Source: Lamellibrachia columna (lineage: Eukaryota; Annelida; Polychaeta; Sabellida; Siboglinidae). Taken from it: DNA of 64,000 bases. Both the position numbers and the translations under genes were made by a program. This document shows, piece after piece, positions 33,645 through 46,164 of the stretch (its first letter is position 1; the number at the start of each line of letters is the position of its first letter). The notes under the pieces are model-generated. The model saw nothing but the letters and a program-made list of their open reading frames with translations. It was not told the DNA's origin and searched no databases. The stretch spans positions 34,266,976 to 34,330,975 of the forward strand of contig OY759267.1 of assembly GCA_963662155.1 (NCBI GenBank), given 5' to 3'.

Positions 33645-35803
33645 TATTGGATCACATTTTAAAAGTTGTAGATGCTTGTTAAAATTAATGTTCTTTTCTG
33701 AAAAGAATGTAAATTTGTGGCTGAGGATTTGCAGGGTGTGGAGTTTCCTCCAGTATTCCACCACCAAATTAACAAAACCGGGTAACTACATACATAATTT
33801 CTATGCATCAAAGTGTTATTTATGCAATGTGTTAATGCTAACTCATTATGTTTCCCCTTTATACACTAGTATTTAAATTTTCTCATGTATCACTTGAATT
33901 GGCTTGCTTTTGATACCAATTGGCGCTGTAAAAATACCCAAACTGAAGCTATTTTACTTTTCTCTGCATGTTATATGTATGCTTGCGGACATACCGAAAA
34001 TATATAGATACATAATCTAATGCATAGGTCCATTTGGCTGCAGGTTACCAGATAAATATTTTGTAGATTTGCAGAAGCCACCATTTGTCATTAACTTACC
34101 ACACTAAAAGAGGAAATTCTATTGTCTAGGCCTTCCCTCCAATTCACATGTGCCTGAATGACCAGGTAACTCCAGTTGGTACAGACAGTATTAATGTCGA
34201 GAGATATTCTCCCTCCCATTCATACATACCTTAACCTTATCTCTGTCAGACTAATCACTGGAATGGTGACTGCCTTTTGGAAATGCCTGAGTAACGTGGG
34301 TTTGAACTATACAGTAATACCTACTGTTAAATAAGCACTTAATTGAGAGTTAATTTGGAATTTGTCAATTAAATAAAATAAAATTACCCCTGTTTTGTGA
34401 AGTTAATTTAGCCTTTACCTTTTCTTGTTAATCAATTAATTAAATTTAATTAATTGAGTTATTTAAATTAACAATTGAAATTAACCCATGACTCTCATCT
34501 ACTGTTTCATAGTGACAGGTGAATGTCTGTCTTGTCATCTCCTGTCTCATAGTGACAAGTTAGTGTTTATTTTGTAATCTCCTGTCTCATGGTGACTAAT
34601 TAATTTTTTTTTTAAAGGAAATTACTTTAGTTATTGCATCTTAGGAACAGTGTTATTATCATCAAACAAATGTGAACATTGCGTTGAATTATAAAAGAAA
34701 TATGTTTTGTAACTTTGTTGGAAAAAGATGTGCTTATACAATATTTATATACCAAGACATTCGTTTATGGGGTATTTGATCACATTTTAAAAGTTGTAGA
34801 TGCTTGTTAAAATTAATGTTCTTTTCTGAAAGGAATGTAAATTTGTGGCTGAGGATTTGCAGGGTATGGAGTTTCCTCCAGTATTCCACCACCAAATTAA
34901 CAAAACCGGGTAACTACATACATAATTTCTATGCATCAAAGTGTTATTTATGCAATGTGTTAATGCTAACTCATTAGGTTTCCCCTTTATACACTAGTAT
35001 TTAAATATTTATACACAATTTTTTTATGTATCACTTGAATTGGCTTGCTTTTGATACCAGTTGGCGCTGTAAAAGATCCCAAACTGAAGCTATTTTATTT
35101 TTCTATGCATGATATATGTATGCTTGCGGACATACCGAAAATATATAGATACATAGTCTAATGTATAGGTCCATTTGGCTGCAGGTTACCAGCCAAGTAT
35201 TTTGCAGATTTGCAGTAGCCACCATTTGTCATCAACTTACCACACTAAAAGAGGACATTCTATTGTCTAGGCCGTCCCTCCAATTCACATGTGCCTGAAT
35301 GACCAGTAACTCCAGTTGGTACAGACAGTATTAATGTCGAGAGATATGCTCCCTCCCATTCATACATACCTTAACCTTATCTCTGTCAGACTAATCACTG
35401 GAATGGTGACTGCCTTTTGGAAATGCTTGAGTAACATGGGTGTGAACTATACAGTAATACCTACTGTTAAATGAGCACTTAATTGAGAGTTAATTTGTAA
35501 TTTGTCAATTAAATAGAATAAAATTACCCCCTTTTGGTGAAGCTAATTTAGCCTTTACCTTTTCTTGTAAATCAATTAATTAAATTAAATTAATTGAGTT
35601 AATTAAATTAACAATTGAAATTAACCCATGACTGTCATGTCCTGTTTCATAGTGACAGGTTAATGTCTGTCTTGTCATCGCCTGTCTCATAGCGACATGT
35701 TAGTGTTAATTTTGTAATCTCCTGTCTCATGGTGACTAATGAATTTTTTTTTTTAAGGAAATTACTTTAGTTATTGCATCTTAGGAACAGTGTTATTATC
35801 ATC
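33645..35803. repeat. Tandem duplication, period 1128 bp, two copies
   Basis: 33645-34664 is repeated at 34773-35803 with small changes; CACATTTTAAAAGTTGTAG occurs at 33653 and 34781. The unit contains an AT-rich (TTAATTAAATTAATTG-like) stretch and ends in two copies of the 40-bp CTCCTGTCTCATAGTGAC minisatellite unit. No coding potential seen. Confidence 0.88.
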
Positions 35804-36030
35804 TCCTGACTCATGGTGACATATTTATGTCTGTCTTGTCATCTCCTGTCTCATAGTGACATGTTTATGTCTGTTATGTCATCTCCTGTCTCATAGTGAC
35901 AGGTTCGTGTTTGTCTTGTCATCTACTGTCTCATAGTGACATATTAGTGTCTGTCTGGTCAACTCCTGTCTCATAATGACAGATTAGTGTCTGTCTTTTC
36001 ATATCCTGTCTCATAGTGACAGGTTCGTGA
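35803..36030. repeat. Minisatellite, 40-bp period
   Basis: TCATAGTGAC recurs at 35851, 35891, 35931, 35971 (one change) and 36011, exactly 40 bp apart. The unit reads roughly ATGTCTGTCTTGTCATCTCC then TGTCTCATAGTGAC. Outposts of the same unit lie at about 34497-34600 and 35636-35745. Confidence 0.9.
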
Positions 36031-36689
36031 CATTTCTAAAGGCTCTTTACACCCCAATCTTACAGATATGCAACAGTGTCAAAATCAGAATATAATCGTG
36101 TTATAACGTTAGAGATCACACGTTCCTAAACTGTAGTCGTTAAAACTCGCGAAACCCAAATCATCCCCAACACAACTAAAAATAGTGCATGTATTTAAAT
36201 TTCAATATACTGTGTATTAGTTATAAATATAAACTAGATACACTTAGCTTAGAATTTCTAATCCTACCCTGTTTTTATCACATCTTGTACTAAGAAACAG
36301 GCCCTTCTTCGGGTGCTTTATTGCCACCCCTGTATTTTCATATACCCAGAGTTCCTGAGTCAGCCGAGGACCACAGACATAACACACATCTAGATTTCCT
36401 ACTGACTATCTGTCTATGTTCGCACTAGCCCAAACCGTGCACATGCACTTTTAAACAGTTTAGTACATATTTGATCTAATGTGACTTTAGCCCTCTAAAG
36501 GCAAGTTATAGCAAACATCTACTAATACATACTTTCACAAGAAAATTCAAAACCACTTTATTTTACACCACTCTCGCCTCTGTACCTGTATCAAATTGCC
36601 ACCAACAATGAGGATTCCACAACAACATTCTCAGCCATGCTGACAAGAAACCTGCCACCATTCCCAACGTTCTCAACCACAAAGAAAAA
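36031..36689. other. No recognisable gene
   Basis: AT-rich sequence without open frames of interest. It may include the 5' UTR of the LINE that follows. Confidence 0.4.
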
Positions 36690-38070
36690 ACAAAATGATG
36701 CCAACTAAGCCCTATACCCTATCTCTATTATATATGTGTGGCCTTATAATACAAGCAGGGTACATTCACACAAACCCTGGTCCCACCCCAGATCCCTCTC
36801 CAAAATATCCATGTGGCACCTGCAGCCATGAGGTACATGATCACCACCATGCCATACAGTGTGATCAATGTGACAGTTCGTACCATACTGCATGTGTCCA
36901 AATTAATGACACCACATAAGAACAATTAAAATATCGTAGTGTGCTTTGGTTCTGTTCTTGCTGTGGATTGCCAAACTATTCTGTGTATCTATTCACCAGC
37001 AACATTAATACTCCAAACCCTAACTCAGTCCTTGAGTCACTTCCACACAGCAGTGACTACACAAATATATCTGATGATACGAATCCTACATTTGCACCAA
37101 ATCCAGCTAATACGTCTACTCCTGACCGAGCAAAGATAACAAGTAAACCTAAACTGCTGATAAACTGCATTCAGCATCAAGAGCACTAACAAAGTATCCC
37201 TATGGCAGGCAACAATAAACTCAACAAACCCTGACATAATCTTTCTAGTTAAAACCAAACTCAACTCAAGTATCCCCACATACTATGTGCTCCCCACAAA
37301 TTCTTAAGCAATCCAAAAATATCGTAACATCCACAGTGGCTGGCATGAGTGATCATGAAGCCATTCTCAGAAAAAACAAACCACCACACAAAGTATACAA
37401 CTACAGATCTGCAAACTGGGAATCCCTTGAAGCGAAATGCACCCAGCTTGCTCAGCAGTACTTTACTCGAAAACCAGATAAACAAGATGTAAACTCAAAT
37501 TGGGACTTCTTTCATAAACACTACACTAACCTGATAGGAGAATCCATCGCTAGCCCCATGACAAAATCTAAACAACACCTACACTGAACCACAAGAAGCA
37601 TTATTAGCCTACAGAGAAAAAGGGACAAAACTCATGCTAAAGCCAAAAACACATTGGGAAAATTTAAGAAAATTATCCACCAAAGAAGTGACCAAATCCT
37701 ATAACAGTTACATTAACAACATGGGAAAAAGTTTGACGACAAATCCAAAACAATGTTGGTCTTTCATCAGACAAAACAAAATAAAACAAAAAATCTTGGC
37801 ATTCCAGTACTAAAAGTAAATAACGACTTGAAAACAGCCGACCATGACAAAGCAAATGCTCTCAATGACCTCTTCAAATCAGTTTTTTACAAATGAACAA
37901 CTTCCTATCCCAACAAAAGGCCCATCACCATCTCCCTCAATTCAAACCCTAGAAATCTAAACTCCAACAAAGCGCCAGGGCCATCCGACATTCCTGCAAA
38001 AATACTAAAGAAAACTGCTAAAGAGATATCCCCCATAATACAGCACATTTTTAGACAGATGTTAAAATAA
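36690..38070 (+). pseudogene. Decayed LINE with PHD-like finger, endonuclease deleted
   Basis: ORF 36695-36919 encodes AGYIHTNPGPTPDPSPKYPC then AIQCDQCDSSYHTAC, a PHD-like Cys/His finger typical of the N-terminus of some invertebrate LINE proteins. The text continues in another frame with WFCSCCGLPNYSVYLF (36941-37189). It then jumps to GMSDHEAILRKNKPPHKVYN and YRSANWESLEAKC (37285-37587), so most of the endonuclease domain is missing. Near 37965 LNSNKAPGPSDIPAKILKKT corresponds to the start of the RT. Everything 3' of that is gone. Many stops and shifts. Confidence 0.75.
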
Positions 38071-38477
38071 AGTTGCACAACTTGTGTAAAGGAGACTTTG
38101 AAATGAGAAGCACTGGTATATTGAACAGTTATAGTTATCCAATAACAGAGGTTCTGATACATTCATTCACCAACAGAATGGGTAATTTCATGTGTTGGCT
38201 AGCTGATTGGTTGTTTTAATACGTTGATGGATAACTTTTTTGAACAACTCATTGATGAATATATTGATTATTGTAATGTTGGATTATTAAACTATTAGAG
38301 TTTCTCATCCATTACATTTCTTGACCAATTCGTCAGTCAGGTTACCATTGATTTAATATATCAATGGTTAAGTTCCATGGTTAAGTTCCAACATGGTTAA
38401 GTTCCAACATAACAGTTTTCTTGATGTGTTTGTGTGACATGTGGGTTACAGCTGAAGTGTTTGTGTTTGTGTGACAG
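38071..38477. other. Non-coding stretch with a short 17-bp repeat
   Basis: Contains about three copies of ATGGTTAAGTTCCAAC at 38365-38412. Nothing else recognisable. Confidence 0.4.
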
Positions 38478-39066
38478 ATGTTTCTCAACTGAGTCTGGCT
38501 CTTGATGGCATGTTGACTTATACTCCGTGTGCCAACTGCTACAGGGAAACTGCTACTTCACTGTGTGGGAACACAGGACTGATGAGGAGCCAGCACTCTT
38601 TGTTGAAGGCAAGTTGTTAGTCATCATAAGGAATACATCAGATTCTCCTACTCTTCAGATGTTTGAGTGGTGTCTTTCCCCATCATCTGTCACCATGGTA
38701 ACAATGCAAGAAAACAGTGGGAAGTATTCATCTTCCCCAGATATGGCTTACATCCTTCCTGCTTATAATCCTGACAACACTGATGATGTATCACTGAAGT
38801 TTGATCCACCTCAACATGGTAATCTGACGCTGTGCCGCCAAGTAAAGATCATCAACCTCATTGAACAAGACTGCTCACAGCCCTGCGATATAAGGCACCC
38901 TCTGTGGAATAAACTCACCAAACTAATTTCTGATTCGGTCACTATACTGGAGGTGTCACTGCCAAACACATGTGGTACGGATTGTGCAACATGCAAGCTA
39001 GCCTGGGTTGTCACAATGTTCAAATACAGGCCGTTTGAAGGTTACTTTGGTGAAGATGTCATTAAG
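38478..39066 (+). pseudogene. Exon-like segment of an unidentified host gene, one frameshift
   Basis: It begins after an acceptor (TTTGTGTGACAG) and ends at a strong donor (ATTAAG-GTAAGG). The first part reads VSQLSLALDGMLTYTPCANC in one frame. Near 38540 the frame changes and continues as NCYFTVWEHRTDEEPALFVE for about 170 codons to YFGEDVIK. Paired cysteines (CQLLQGNC, CRQ, CSQPCD, CGTDCATC) suggest an extracellular or metal-binding fold, but I recognise no family. The junction CAACTGCTACAGGGAAAC could instead be an internal acceptor. Call it a decaying gene or an uncertain exon. Confidence 0.4.
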
Positions 39067-39242
39067 GTAAGGCACATCTTGAGATGTTATATGAATTCTT
39101 CAAAATTGTACAAACTTGTCAAAAGGTATCGTTACTTGCATTAATGTAATGTTGACCAATCATCAATACTGGACTTTATGTGGTCCTACTAACTGGTTAC
39201 GGTTTATGCCATCCTGTTTTATGTAGTACGACAAACTGGTTA

Positions 39243-39890
39243 CAGCCATATATCTGCGTGTAGTGTCTCCAGCCATGTGTCTGTGTGTGGTGTCTCCAGC
39301 CAAGTGTCTGTGTGTGGTGTCTCCAGCCATGTATCTTTGTGTGGTGTCTCCAGCCATATGTATGTGTGTGGTGTTTCCAACCATGTGTCTGTCCCAACCA
39401 TGTGTTAGTGTGTGGTGTCTCCAACCATGTGTTAGTGTGTGGTGTCTCCAGCCATGTGTTAATGTGTGGGGTTTCCAGTTATGTGTCTGTGTGTGGTGTC
39501 TCCAGCCATGTGTCTGTGTGTGGTGTCTTCAACCATGTTTTAATGTGTGGTGTCTCCAGCCATCAGTCTGTGTGAATTGCCTCCAGCCATATATCTCCAG
39601 CCTGATATGTGTCTATGTGTTGTGCCTCCAACCATGTGTCTGTGTGTGGTATCTCCAGTCATCTGTCTGTGCGTGGTGTCTCCAGCCATCTGTCTGTGCG
39701 TGGGGTCTCCAGCCATCTGTCTGTGCGTGGTGTCTCCAGCCATCTGTCTGTGTGTGGTGTCTCCAGCCATCTGTCTGTGTGTGGTGTCTCCAGCCATCTG
39801 TCTGTGCGTGGCATCTCCAGCCATCTGTCTGTGTGTGGTGTCTCCAGCTATATGTATGTGTGTGGTATTTCCAGCCATGTGTCAAATATC
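39243..39890. repeat. Minisatellite, 27-bp period, about 24 units
   Basis: Unit: GTGTGTGGTGTCTCCAGCCA followed by TCTGTCT or TGTGTCT. Because 27 is divisible by three, most of the six frames stay open, giving long artificial frames (repeated CLCVVSPAI one way, HRQMAGDTT the other). It sits right after the exon-like segment at 38478-39066, in what would be its intron. Confidence 0.92.
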
Positions 39891-40475
39891 AGAATATTTG
39901 TGCAACAATTCAACTGCGAATTTTTGCTACCCACTATTACAAAAATGACACATAATATTTTTTCTATAGTTGCAGGCGGAAAGGGCAGGGAAATTAACAT
40001 GGGCAAGATGACCCAAAATCTACAATTTTCAAGCTAACTGTTAAAAATGTTCACAGCTTATGGCATGCAATTTTAGGGAGGGAGCTCGAGCCTGGTGAGA
40101 CCATCAGTATATCATAATTTTATGGTTTTGTGAAAGCCCTGTAGCAACTGTGGTAGATTTATACCACCTGCAGACCAAAAACCAGACAAGTCTATTAAAA
40201 ATAAGACAGTGCCTGATATATGAAGCCAAAAGACAGTGGAAATGTGAATGAAAACATCATTAATATTTGTAAAGAATTGTGTCATGAATGTCTGTCTTTA
40301 CCAACATAAGTATTAGTACTTTTATATACCATACAAGAAAATAGATCACAATTGTATTTATCTCAGCATTATTACCACTATATCTTTGGCGTGTAGTCTC
40401 TATGTCAGCAAATATACATAATTATTATGAACTTTCTTTTTGCATAAATGATTATTCTACATTCCAGAGATTCAG
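39891..40475. other. No recognisable gene
   Basis: AT-rich sequence between the minisatellite and the next exon-like segment; would be intron if the gene is real. Confidence 0.4.
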
Positions 40476-40739
40476 ACAGACATGGTGGTGACATGTGACA
40501 CAGGGTCACAGTACAGCTTGGATGATACCTCTGTCGACATTCAACTTGAGCCACCCTGTCTAATGTCTAAACCCAAGAAGACTCCAGGTGATGATGTCCC
40601 ATTAGCTGAGCCACCATCGCCCTCTCCCTTCATCTTGTCGTCACCAGTACAGTCATCCAGTGACTAGAAACCATCTGACCTCTCTATTCTGGATGCTGCA
40701 GAAGAGACCAATGATGAGGAGTCCATTGATGAAGAGTTA
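40476..40739 (+). pseudogene. Exon-like segment with an in-frame TAG
   Basis: After CATTCCAGAGATTCAG the frame reads TDMVVTCDTGSQYSLDDTSV, then LAEPPSPSPFILSSPVQSSSD, a TAG at 40665-40667, and then in the same frame KPSDLSILDAAEETNDEESI, followed by a possible donor at 40740. The coding character continues across the stop, which suggests a nonsense mutation in an acidic, Pro/Ser-rich cytoplasmic-type tail. It starts in phase 0, matching the end of 38478-39066. Confidence 0.4.
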
Positions 40740-40785
40740 GTATTATTGTGTACATTTTTGGTTTTCCATTCCTCTGAGATTTTCA

Positions 40786-41040
40786 TTAGTGTGGCACGGT
40801 AGTCGTGTGATAGAGCGCCGAGCTTTTGGTCGAAGGGACCGGGGTTTGATACCCCCTCCGCCGTTTCATAGCTTGGGCAATTTCGTTTACCCCACTTTGC
40901 CTGTGTCTTTCGGAAGAGACAGTAAAAGCCATTGGTCCCTTCTATCTGGTGTCTATGCCAGGCGAAGTAAAAGATCCCATGCAAATATTATTTATTCACC
41001 AACCAGCAAAAGCCATTAGGGGTCAATAATATTGACTCAG
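40786..41040 (+). mobile_element. tRNA-derived SINE
   Basis: The head has an A-box-like GTGGCACGGTAGTCGTG and a B-box GGGGTTTGATACCCC (consensus GGTTCGANNCC), spaced as in a tRNA. The body has TGCCTGTGTCTTTCGGAAGA and AAGTAAAAGATCCCATGCAA, a tail type common in marine-invertebrate SINEs. It is degenerate as a tRNA (no proper acceptor stem or anticodon arm). It sits in the possible intron after 40739. Confidence 0.7.
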
Positions 41041-41547
41041 CGTAGTTTAATACCATATATTCAAGGACTACCTACGATAGTAATTATCACTAAAATCTAC
41101 AACTGTAATGATGCATTTACATATAACAAATGCATTTATTAAAGTTACTGATAGTTTTGCATAAACTACCTTGCATGGGGCAATTAACTTGAAAAGTTAA
41201 TTAATTAAATTACGATTAAATCAGAAATGTTCCAATTAAATTAACCTCCCAAATTGTCCAATTAAATTAACAATTAACTTTAATTCAATTAACAATTAAA
41301 TTATTTTTGGTACAAACCAAACCAGAGTGGCTTGTTCCAGGTAATGAAGCCACTACTGAATACAAATTAACATAGACATGTACAGTTTTTTTTTTAAGTT
41401 TTAGCTTAGAATATACAGAAAATTTTCTCATACAGAATAACACATTTTGACATTAACTGGACAAATCTTATAATATTCATATCTCCATACTCCTAATACA
41501 TCCTCAAAATATTGCAATATGTAATATTTGTAGTATTTTATTTTCAG

Positions 41548-41642
41548 GTTCTAAGGCTGCAGTAATATTGCAGGAGGAACTGTTACTCAAGAATGTGCTG
41601 CAAGATGTCAGGAAACTCACCAGACCAGGGTTAGGGTTAGGT
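41548..41642 (+). other. Weak exon-like segment ending in telomere-type repeats
   Basis: After TATTTTCAG a frame reads SKAAVILQEELLLKNVLQDV then RKLTRPG and runs into GGGTTAGGGTTAGG (41628-41641), two copies of TTAGGG. Coding look is fair; there is no clear donor and no phase match with 40476-40739. Confidence 0.25.
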
Positions 41643-41850
41643 TTTTTGCAGTCTTGTCAATAATTTTGCGACCAAACACACCAGCTTTGACATAGCCTAT
41701 ATATGGTGACATGTTATGCTCTTCCAAAATTATATTTAATTAATTTATATTCGACAAAAAGAAATTCCATTTGTTTTAGAAGTACAATTTTCTTGAGAAC
41801 ATGTTAAAGTAAACGAAAATACTAATATTATGAAATGTATCTTTCTATAG

Positions 41851-41909
41851 GATATGTTGCTAACATCTTCGACCATATTCTGAAAGGATACAGAGATGGG
41901 CCCCAATGA
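41851..41909 (+). other. Weak terminal exon-like segment
   Basis: After CTTTCTATAG the phase-1 frame reads YVANIFDHILKGYRDGPQ and a TGA at 41907-41909. Too short to be sure. It could be the last exon of the gene suggested at 38478-41642. Confidence 0.22.
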
Positions 41910-44294
41910 CCACTGGCAGCGGTATCCTAGCTAATGATGGAGATGGTTCAGTTTCAGGCACAACTTTTCACACTTATACTGCATGCACACAATACTTGTG
42001 GTGGGAAAAGCGCGTGTCACCTTCTCGTGGTTCCTACTGTGGATCACGACAGCAAACTGCTGTCGTGTGAACTAAGAACAGCGCATACTGACACTATTTT
42101 GTCAACTGTGGATATTGTGTTTGTTTTATAGTGGCTTGGTGGTCAGTGAAGTCATCAGTTGCTGACTCGAGATGGTAGGTACACGGTTTTGTGTGAAAAG
42201 GGAAATGTGGTTGATACCAACTAAATATTAGACTGCCACATCATTCAGCTTGACTTCTTAAATGATGGTGATATGGAGCCTGATTGTTATGAAGGAAACA
42301 CATATTTGGCTCGGTTGCATTATTGACGTTTGCAGTCCGACCCATATTTGCTGTTGTGAACAATGATGTGCAGCAGGAACATTGTCATGTCTTCGGAATG
42401 GTCTACAACTGAGCCTCCTTTGCTGTCTCTGGTATTTCAAAAGGTACTTCTTTGACAGCCTAGACAATGTTGGTTAGTGCAACAAGGTAATGAACATAAC
42501 AAGTTACACGCTTCCTCTCATTGTTATCTAATTTTTTCTCCAGTGGGATAGTAGTTTTCTATGTTAAACCCATCAAACCCATAAGAATGTAGAATATGAC
42601 ATTACATAACATAGTAGCTGTCGCACCATCATGGGACCACTACTTGAATAAATGTATTCACATGGACAGTACATGTTCTCGCATTTTATATTGCATATGT
42701 CCAAATTTGCTTATTTCATAATTGTATACCTTGTACAGATATACATTTGGCTTTTAGAGTCATTCTTGCAAATAACTGTCTTAAGTTTTCACGTGTTGTG
42801 TCTGTTGAATAACCACAGCATATTATTTGGTAACAACTTTTTGTTTGTTTCACACATTATATTGGGAGTTTTTAGTTTTACAAAATCAGATAGCTTTAAT
42901 ATATGCAATTCACATTATAATCCATTTTGTATAATGGCAATAGTATACATTTCTGACAATCCTTGCTAACTGCTTTTGTAGCAATGAAAATTATTATATT
43001 CCTTGCTTCTCTGCTTCCACATCTGAGCTAGCTCAGTTTCATTATTACATACACCCCGCGAGGATGGGCGGTCCTAGTAGCGCAATGATCACTTCGAATT
43101 GCTTGACCGTTAACAGCGTGGGAAGGTGGACACGTCGTTATGGTCATTATGTGGAGCGTCCCCGTTATATTATGTAGTGAAAACGGGCAGTTGGGTCTTC
43201 ATTGTGCGTTTTGAATTCCAGGTGTGCAGTTGTGTTTTTTACGCTCCCATAGACCGGGCAGTTTCAAATGTTCAAAGTTGATTCGGACCTTCTAACGTGT
43301 TTCTTTGTAATTTCTGCATGAACTGCACCACGAGTTTGTCCAATGTATGCATGCATATTAAATATCCTGACCTTTCGCGAATGGTTGTACTCTGTGCATT
43401 TGTTAGTGCTAGCATGCAGAAACTTATGGCTTGAGACAACGTAATTTTTACATACCCCATGGGGAGGTAGGGACATAACTGGATAGCTAAAGATATTCAG
43501 CCAATTGAATAATCTATGAATATAATTTATACTGAAAGGCAACGTGTAATGATGTATATAATAGGATGAGCTGATGATAGGGTTATAAGATGGCGATATA
43601 AAATCTGCCTAATATTTTTTCAATGTTCAGCAGATAATTGTTCTTGTTATAATCAAGAATCTGGTTACCTATCTTGTTATGACAAGAAACTAGTTATTCC
43701 ACAAAACATGTTTTGTGGTTTCCACCATATCCTTTCTACACTTCCTTAGAGATCGTTTCCACTCCAGTTGCGTTATCAACACACAACCAGACACATCCTA
43801 GTAGTAGCAAACTTGAAGCATTTAAGCCAGGCGTGTGCAGGTTGGATTAAAATGCTAGATGTTTTTCCATGTCATTTTTAAATTCGAAGTTAATAAAGAC
43901 AGTGTGATAATTCAACGTGATGACTAGTTGTGTTCTTATATGAGATTAATTACGGTTCCGAGTATGCCTTCATAGTTGCTTTCAATCAAACTTGCTGCGT
44001 TCTTTTGTAATCGTCTTATCTTGTTTATGTGTAATATGTATGGGATCCCAGAAGACTGATACGTATGAGACATTGGGAATTATCAGATATCAATATGCTG
44101 TTACCTTAACTGTTTCAGAACAATTGAACATATTTCGTCCCGTGTTTAAATAAACCGCAACGGCATACATAATGAAAGATTTATTCATTTGTCAATTCTT
44201 TCCAGTGTATTATAAAGAGCTGTCCCGGATAGAAATTTTAATGACTCGAATTAGACTCATCTGGTGCCCTAGTTTTTTGGGAAACATAACACCT
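41910..44294. other. No recognisable gene
   Basis: About 2.4 kb of AT-rich sequence with random short frames on both strands. No repeat, domain or RNA gene recognised. Confidence 0.5.
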
Positions 44295-44623
44295 TTTATG
44301 CAAAATAACAACACAAGTCCAGCGTAGATTGAAATAGGCCAAAGAATGACATTTAGATTTATTAATTAAGGAGCAGGAAATTAGGCAAGCATACACCATC
44401 AAAATAAGATACATCCAATAATCTCAGCAAGCATGCGGGCCCCCAAAAGGTGTTTACACATAATTAGTAAATCATGCCTATCAGCTACCCACTACCAGTA
44501 CTATCTGTACCACTACTGACTTATATACAATTCACATGGTATCGGTGAGGGTCACTCCGCCGTGGATTAACCATACACATACATGTACAAACAGAAAGGC
44601 TGGGGTACTCGATCCCCCAGCCA
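44295..44623. repeat. 329-bp direct repeat, left copy
   Basis: From TTTATGCAAAATAACAACAC to GATCCCCCAGCCA, repeated at 45341-45669 with very few differences (for example GCGGGC/GCCGGC and GTGGATT/GTGAATT). It could be an LTR-like terminal repeat or one half of a 1046-bp tandem duplication. No TG..CA ends with matching target duplication and no primer-binding site were found. Confidence 0.85.
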
Positions 44624-45340
44624 AACATGATCAATGAAAAAAGTGGGCTAACCACCCAACATTCGTGAACAATTCATAATGAAAATTATGGTAACACAAC
44701 ACACAATGTATAAAGGTGTTACATATCTAGACATTAGTCAACCAATAACTACTAACACATCAGACCGAGAGGCAGGGCCAAACAGTAAAAAGTACCCGCA
44801 CTAAAAACCCTGTGTACACTACTGAAAACTTAGTGGAGGGAAAAGCATTAATGCAAAACCTCGTGTACCAAACTATAACAGGGAAAAGCGTCAAAAAATA
44901 AAAAAACTTTGTGAACTAGCTCTCTGTCTTCAGTGTTTCACAGTGTATCCATACATAATGCACAACTTGATTTATTAGATAGCAACTGGGTAACAACTAT
45001 TAACACAATATATGGGAGGGAGGGTGGGATTTTTCAAACGGAGCGGAATAAACCGAACAACAAAACTGATCTTGCAATAAAATCAACAAACTCAGCGATA
45101 ACGATTAATCAGTAACAATAGAAATTCGGAAATATTTGCAGCGCAAATGTCTCACAATGCCACAAGCTAACTTGGAAATCGAGAGAGGCAGGCTCTAGGT
45201 CACGTGGTTGGTGCATCCATACGCGTGAGCGAGTAATTAGGCCAATACTCTCTCTACCATAAAAGGTATAACCTCAAATCGCCTTCATTGCCTTGTTATC
45301 TCGCATAAAATCCTTTATGCGCCGCTGTCACATCAATTCA
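44624..45340. other. 717-bp spacer between the two direct repeats
   Basis: AT-rich, no domain recognised. A short open frame at 44933-45115 has no recognisable motif. Confidence 0.45.
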
Positions 45341-45669
45341 TTTATGCAAAATAACAACACAAGTCCAGCGTAGATTGAAATAGGCCAAAGAATGACATTT
45401 AGATTTATTAATTAAGGAGCAGGAAATTAGGCAAGCATACACCATCAAAATAAGATACATCCAATAATCTCAGCAAGCATGCCGGCCCCCAAAAGGTGTT
45501 TACACATAATTAGTAAATCATGCCTATCAGCTACCCACTACCAGTACTATCTGTACCACTACTGACTTATATACAATTCACATGGTATCGGTGAGGGTCA
45601 CTCCGCCGTGAATTAACCATACACATACATGTACAAACAGAAAGGCTGGGGTACTCGATCCCCCAGCCA
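45341..45669. repeat. 329-bp direct repeat, right copy
   Basis: Same as 44295-44623; after CCAGCCA the sequences part (AACATG on the left, TGGGTG on the right). Confidence 0.85.
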
Positions 45670-45860
45670 TGGGTGTGCCTACAACACGCTGGTCATTTAC
45701 TTGTAATGATTGCGGACCCAGCTTACTACTGTGCTTAATTGCAACCACCATAATACCACTACATACTGACACCAGCTTAAGCTGTCGACTGATTGTACCA
45801 GCAACAATTACAATTATTAAACTATAATTTATGCCACTCACCAGAGTATCGGCGACAATG

Positions 45861-46061
45861 TCACACTATGCACCTACAACATATAAGCGACAGTACTGAT
45901 ACGTGTAGATTTATGGCCGCTTCCAGCAGGCCATCCATGGGGAGCAACCTAGCCAGCCTTTTGACCAATTGTTGAAGGTGTGGTGTCGATGCAGCTGCTG
46001 CAGCCCCTGCTGACTCAACGCGCCATCGGTGTCGCTGCTTGATTGCCACTTGTGGCAGCAT
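45861..46061 (-). other. Short coding-like minus-strand segment
   Basis: Open frame with an Ala-rich stretch (AGAAAAASTPHLQQLVKRLA) and LLEAAINLHV. No family recognised. It may belong with the minus-strand segment at 47426-48470, from which minisatellite DNA separates it. Confidence 0.2.
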
Positions 46062-46164
46062 CTATAATTATTAATTGTGGTATCCAGGACCAGCTGTGTC
46101 ATTACATATCACGAACTACCATTAAACCATAACTAAACGTTAACGTACGGTCACCTATATTATC

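Noticed and set aside
39163..39955. Cys/Val-rich and His/Met-rich frames of 70-230 codons on both strands
   Set aside because: They arise from the 27-bp minisatellite, whose period is a multiple of three; nothing but the repeat is encoded.
40786..40860. Functional tRNA gene
   Set aside because: A and B boxes are present, but acceptor and anticodon stems do not form and the sequence continues into a SINE body.
41628..41642. Interstitial telomere
   Set aside because: Only about two copies of TTAGGG; this can occur by chance.
44295..45669. LTR retrotransposon
   Set aside because: No target duplication, primer-binding site, polypurine tract or pol gene could be found; kept only as direct repeats.
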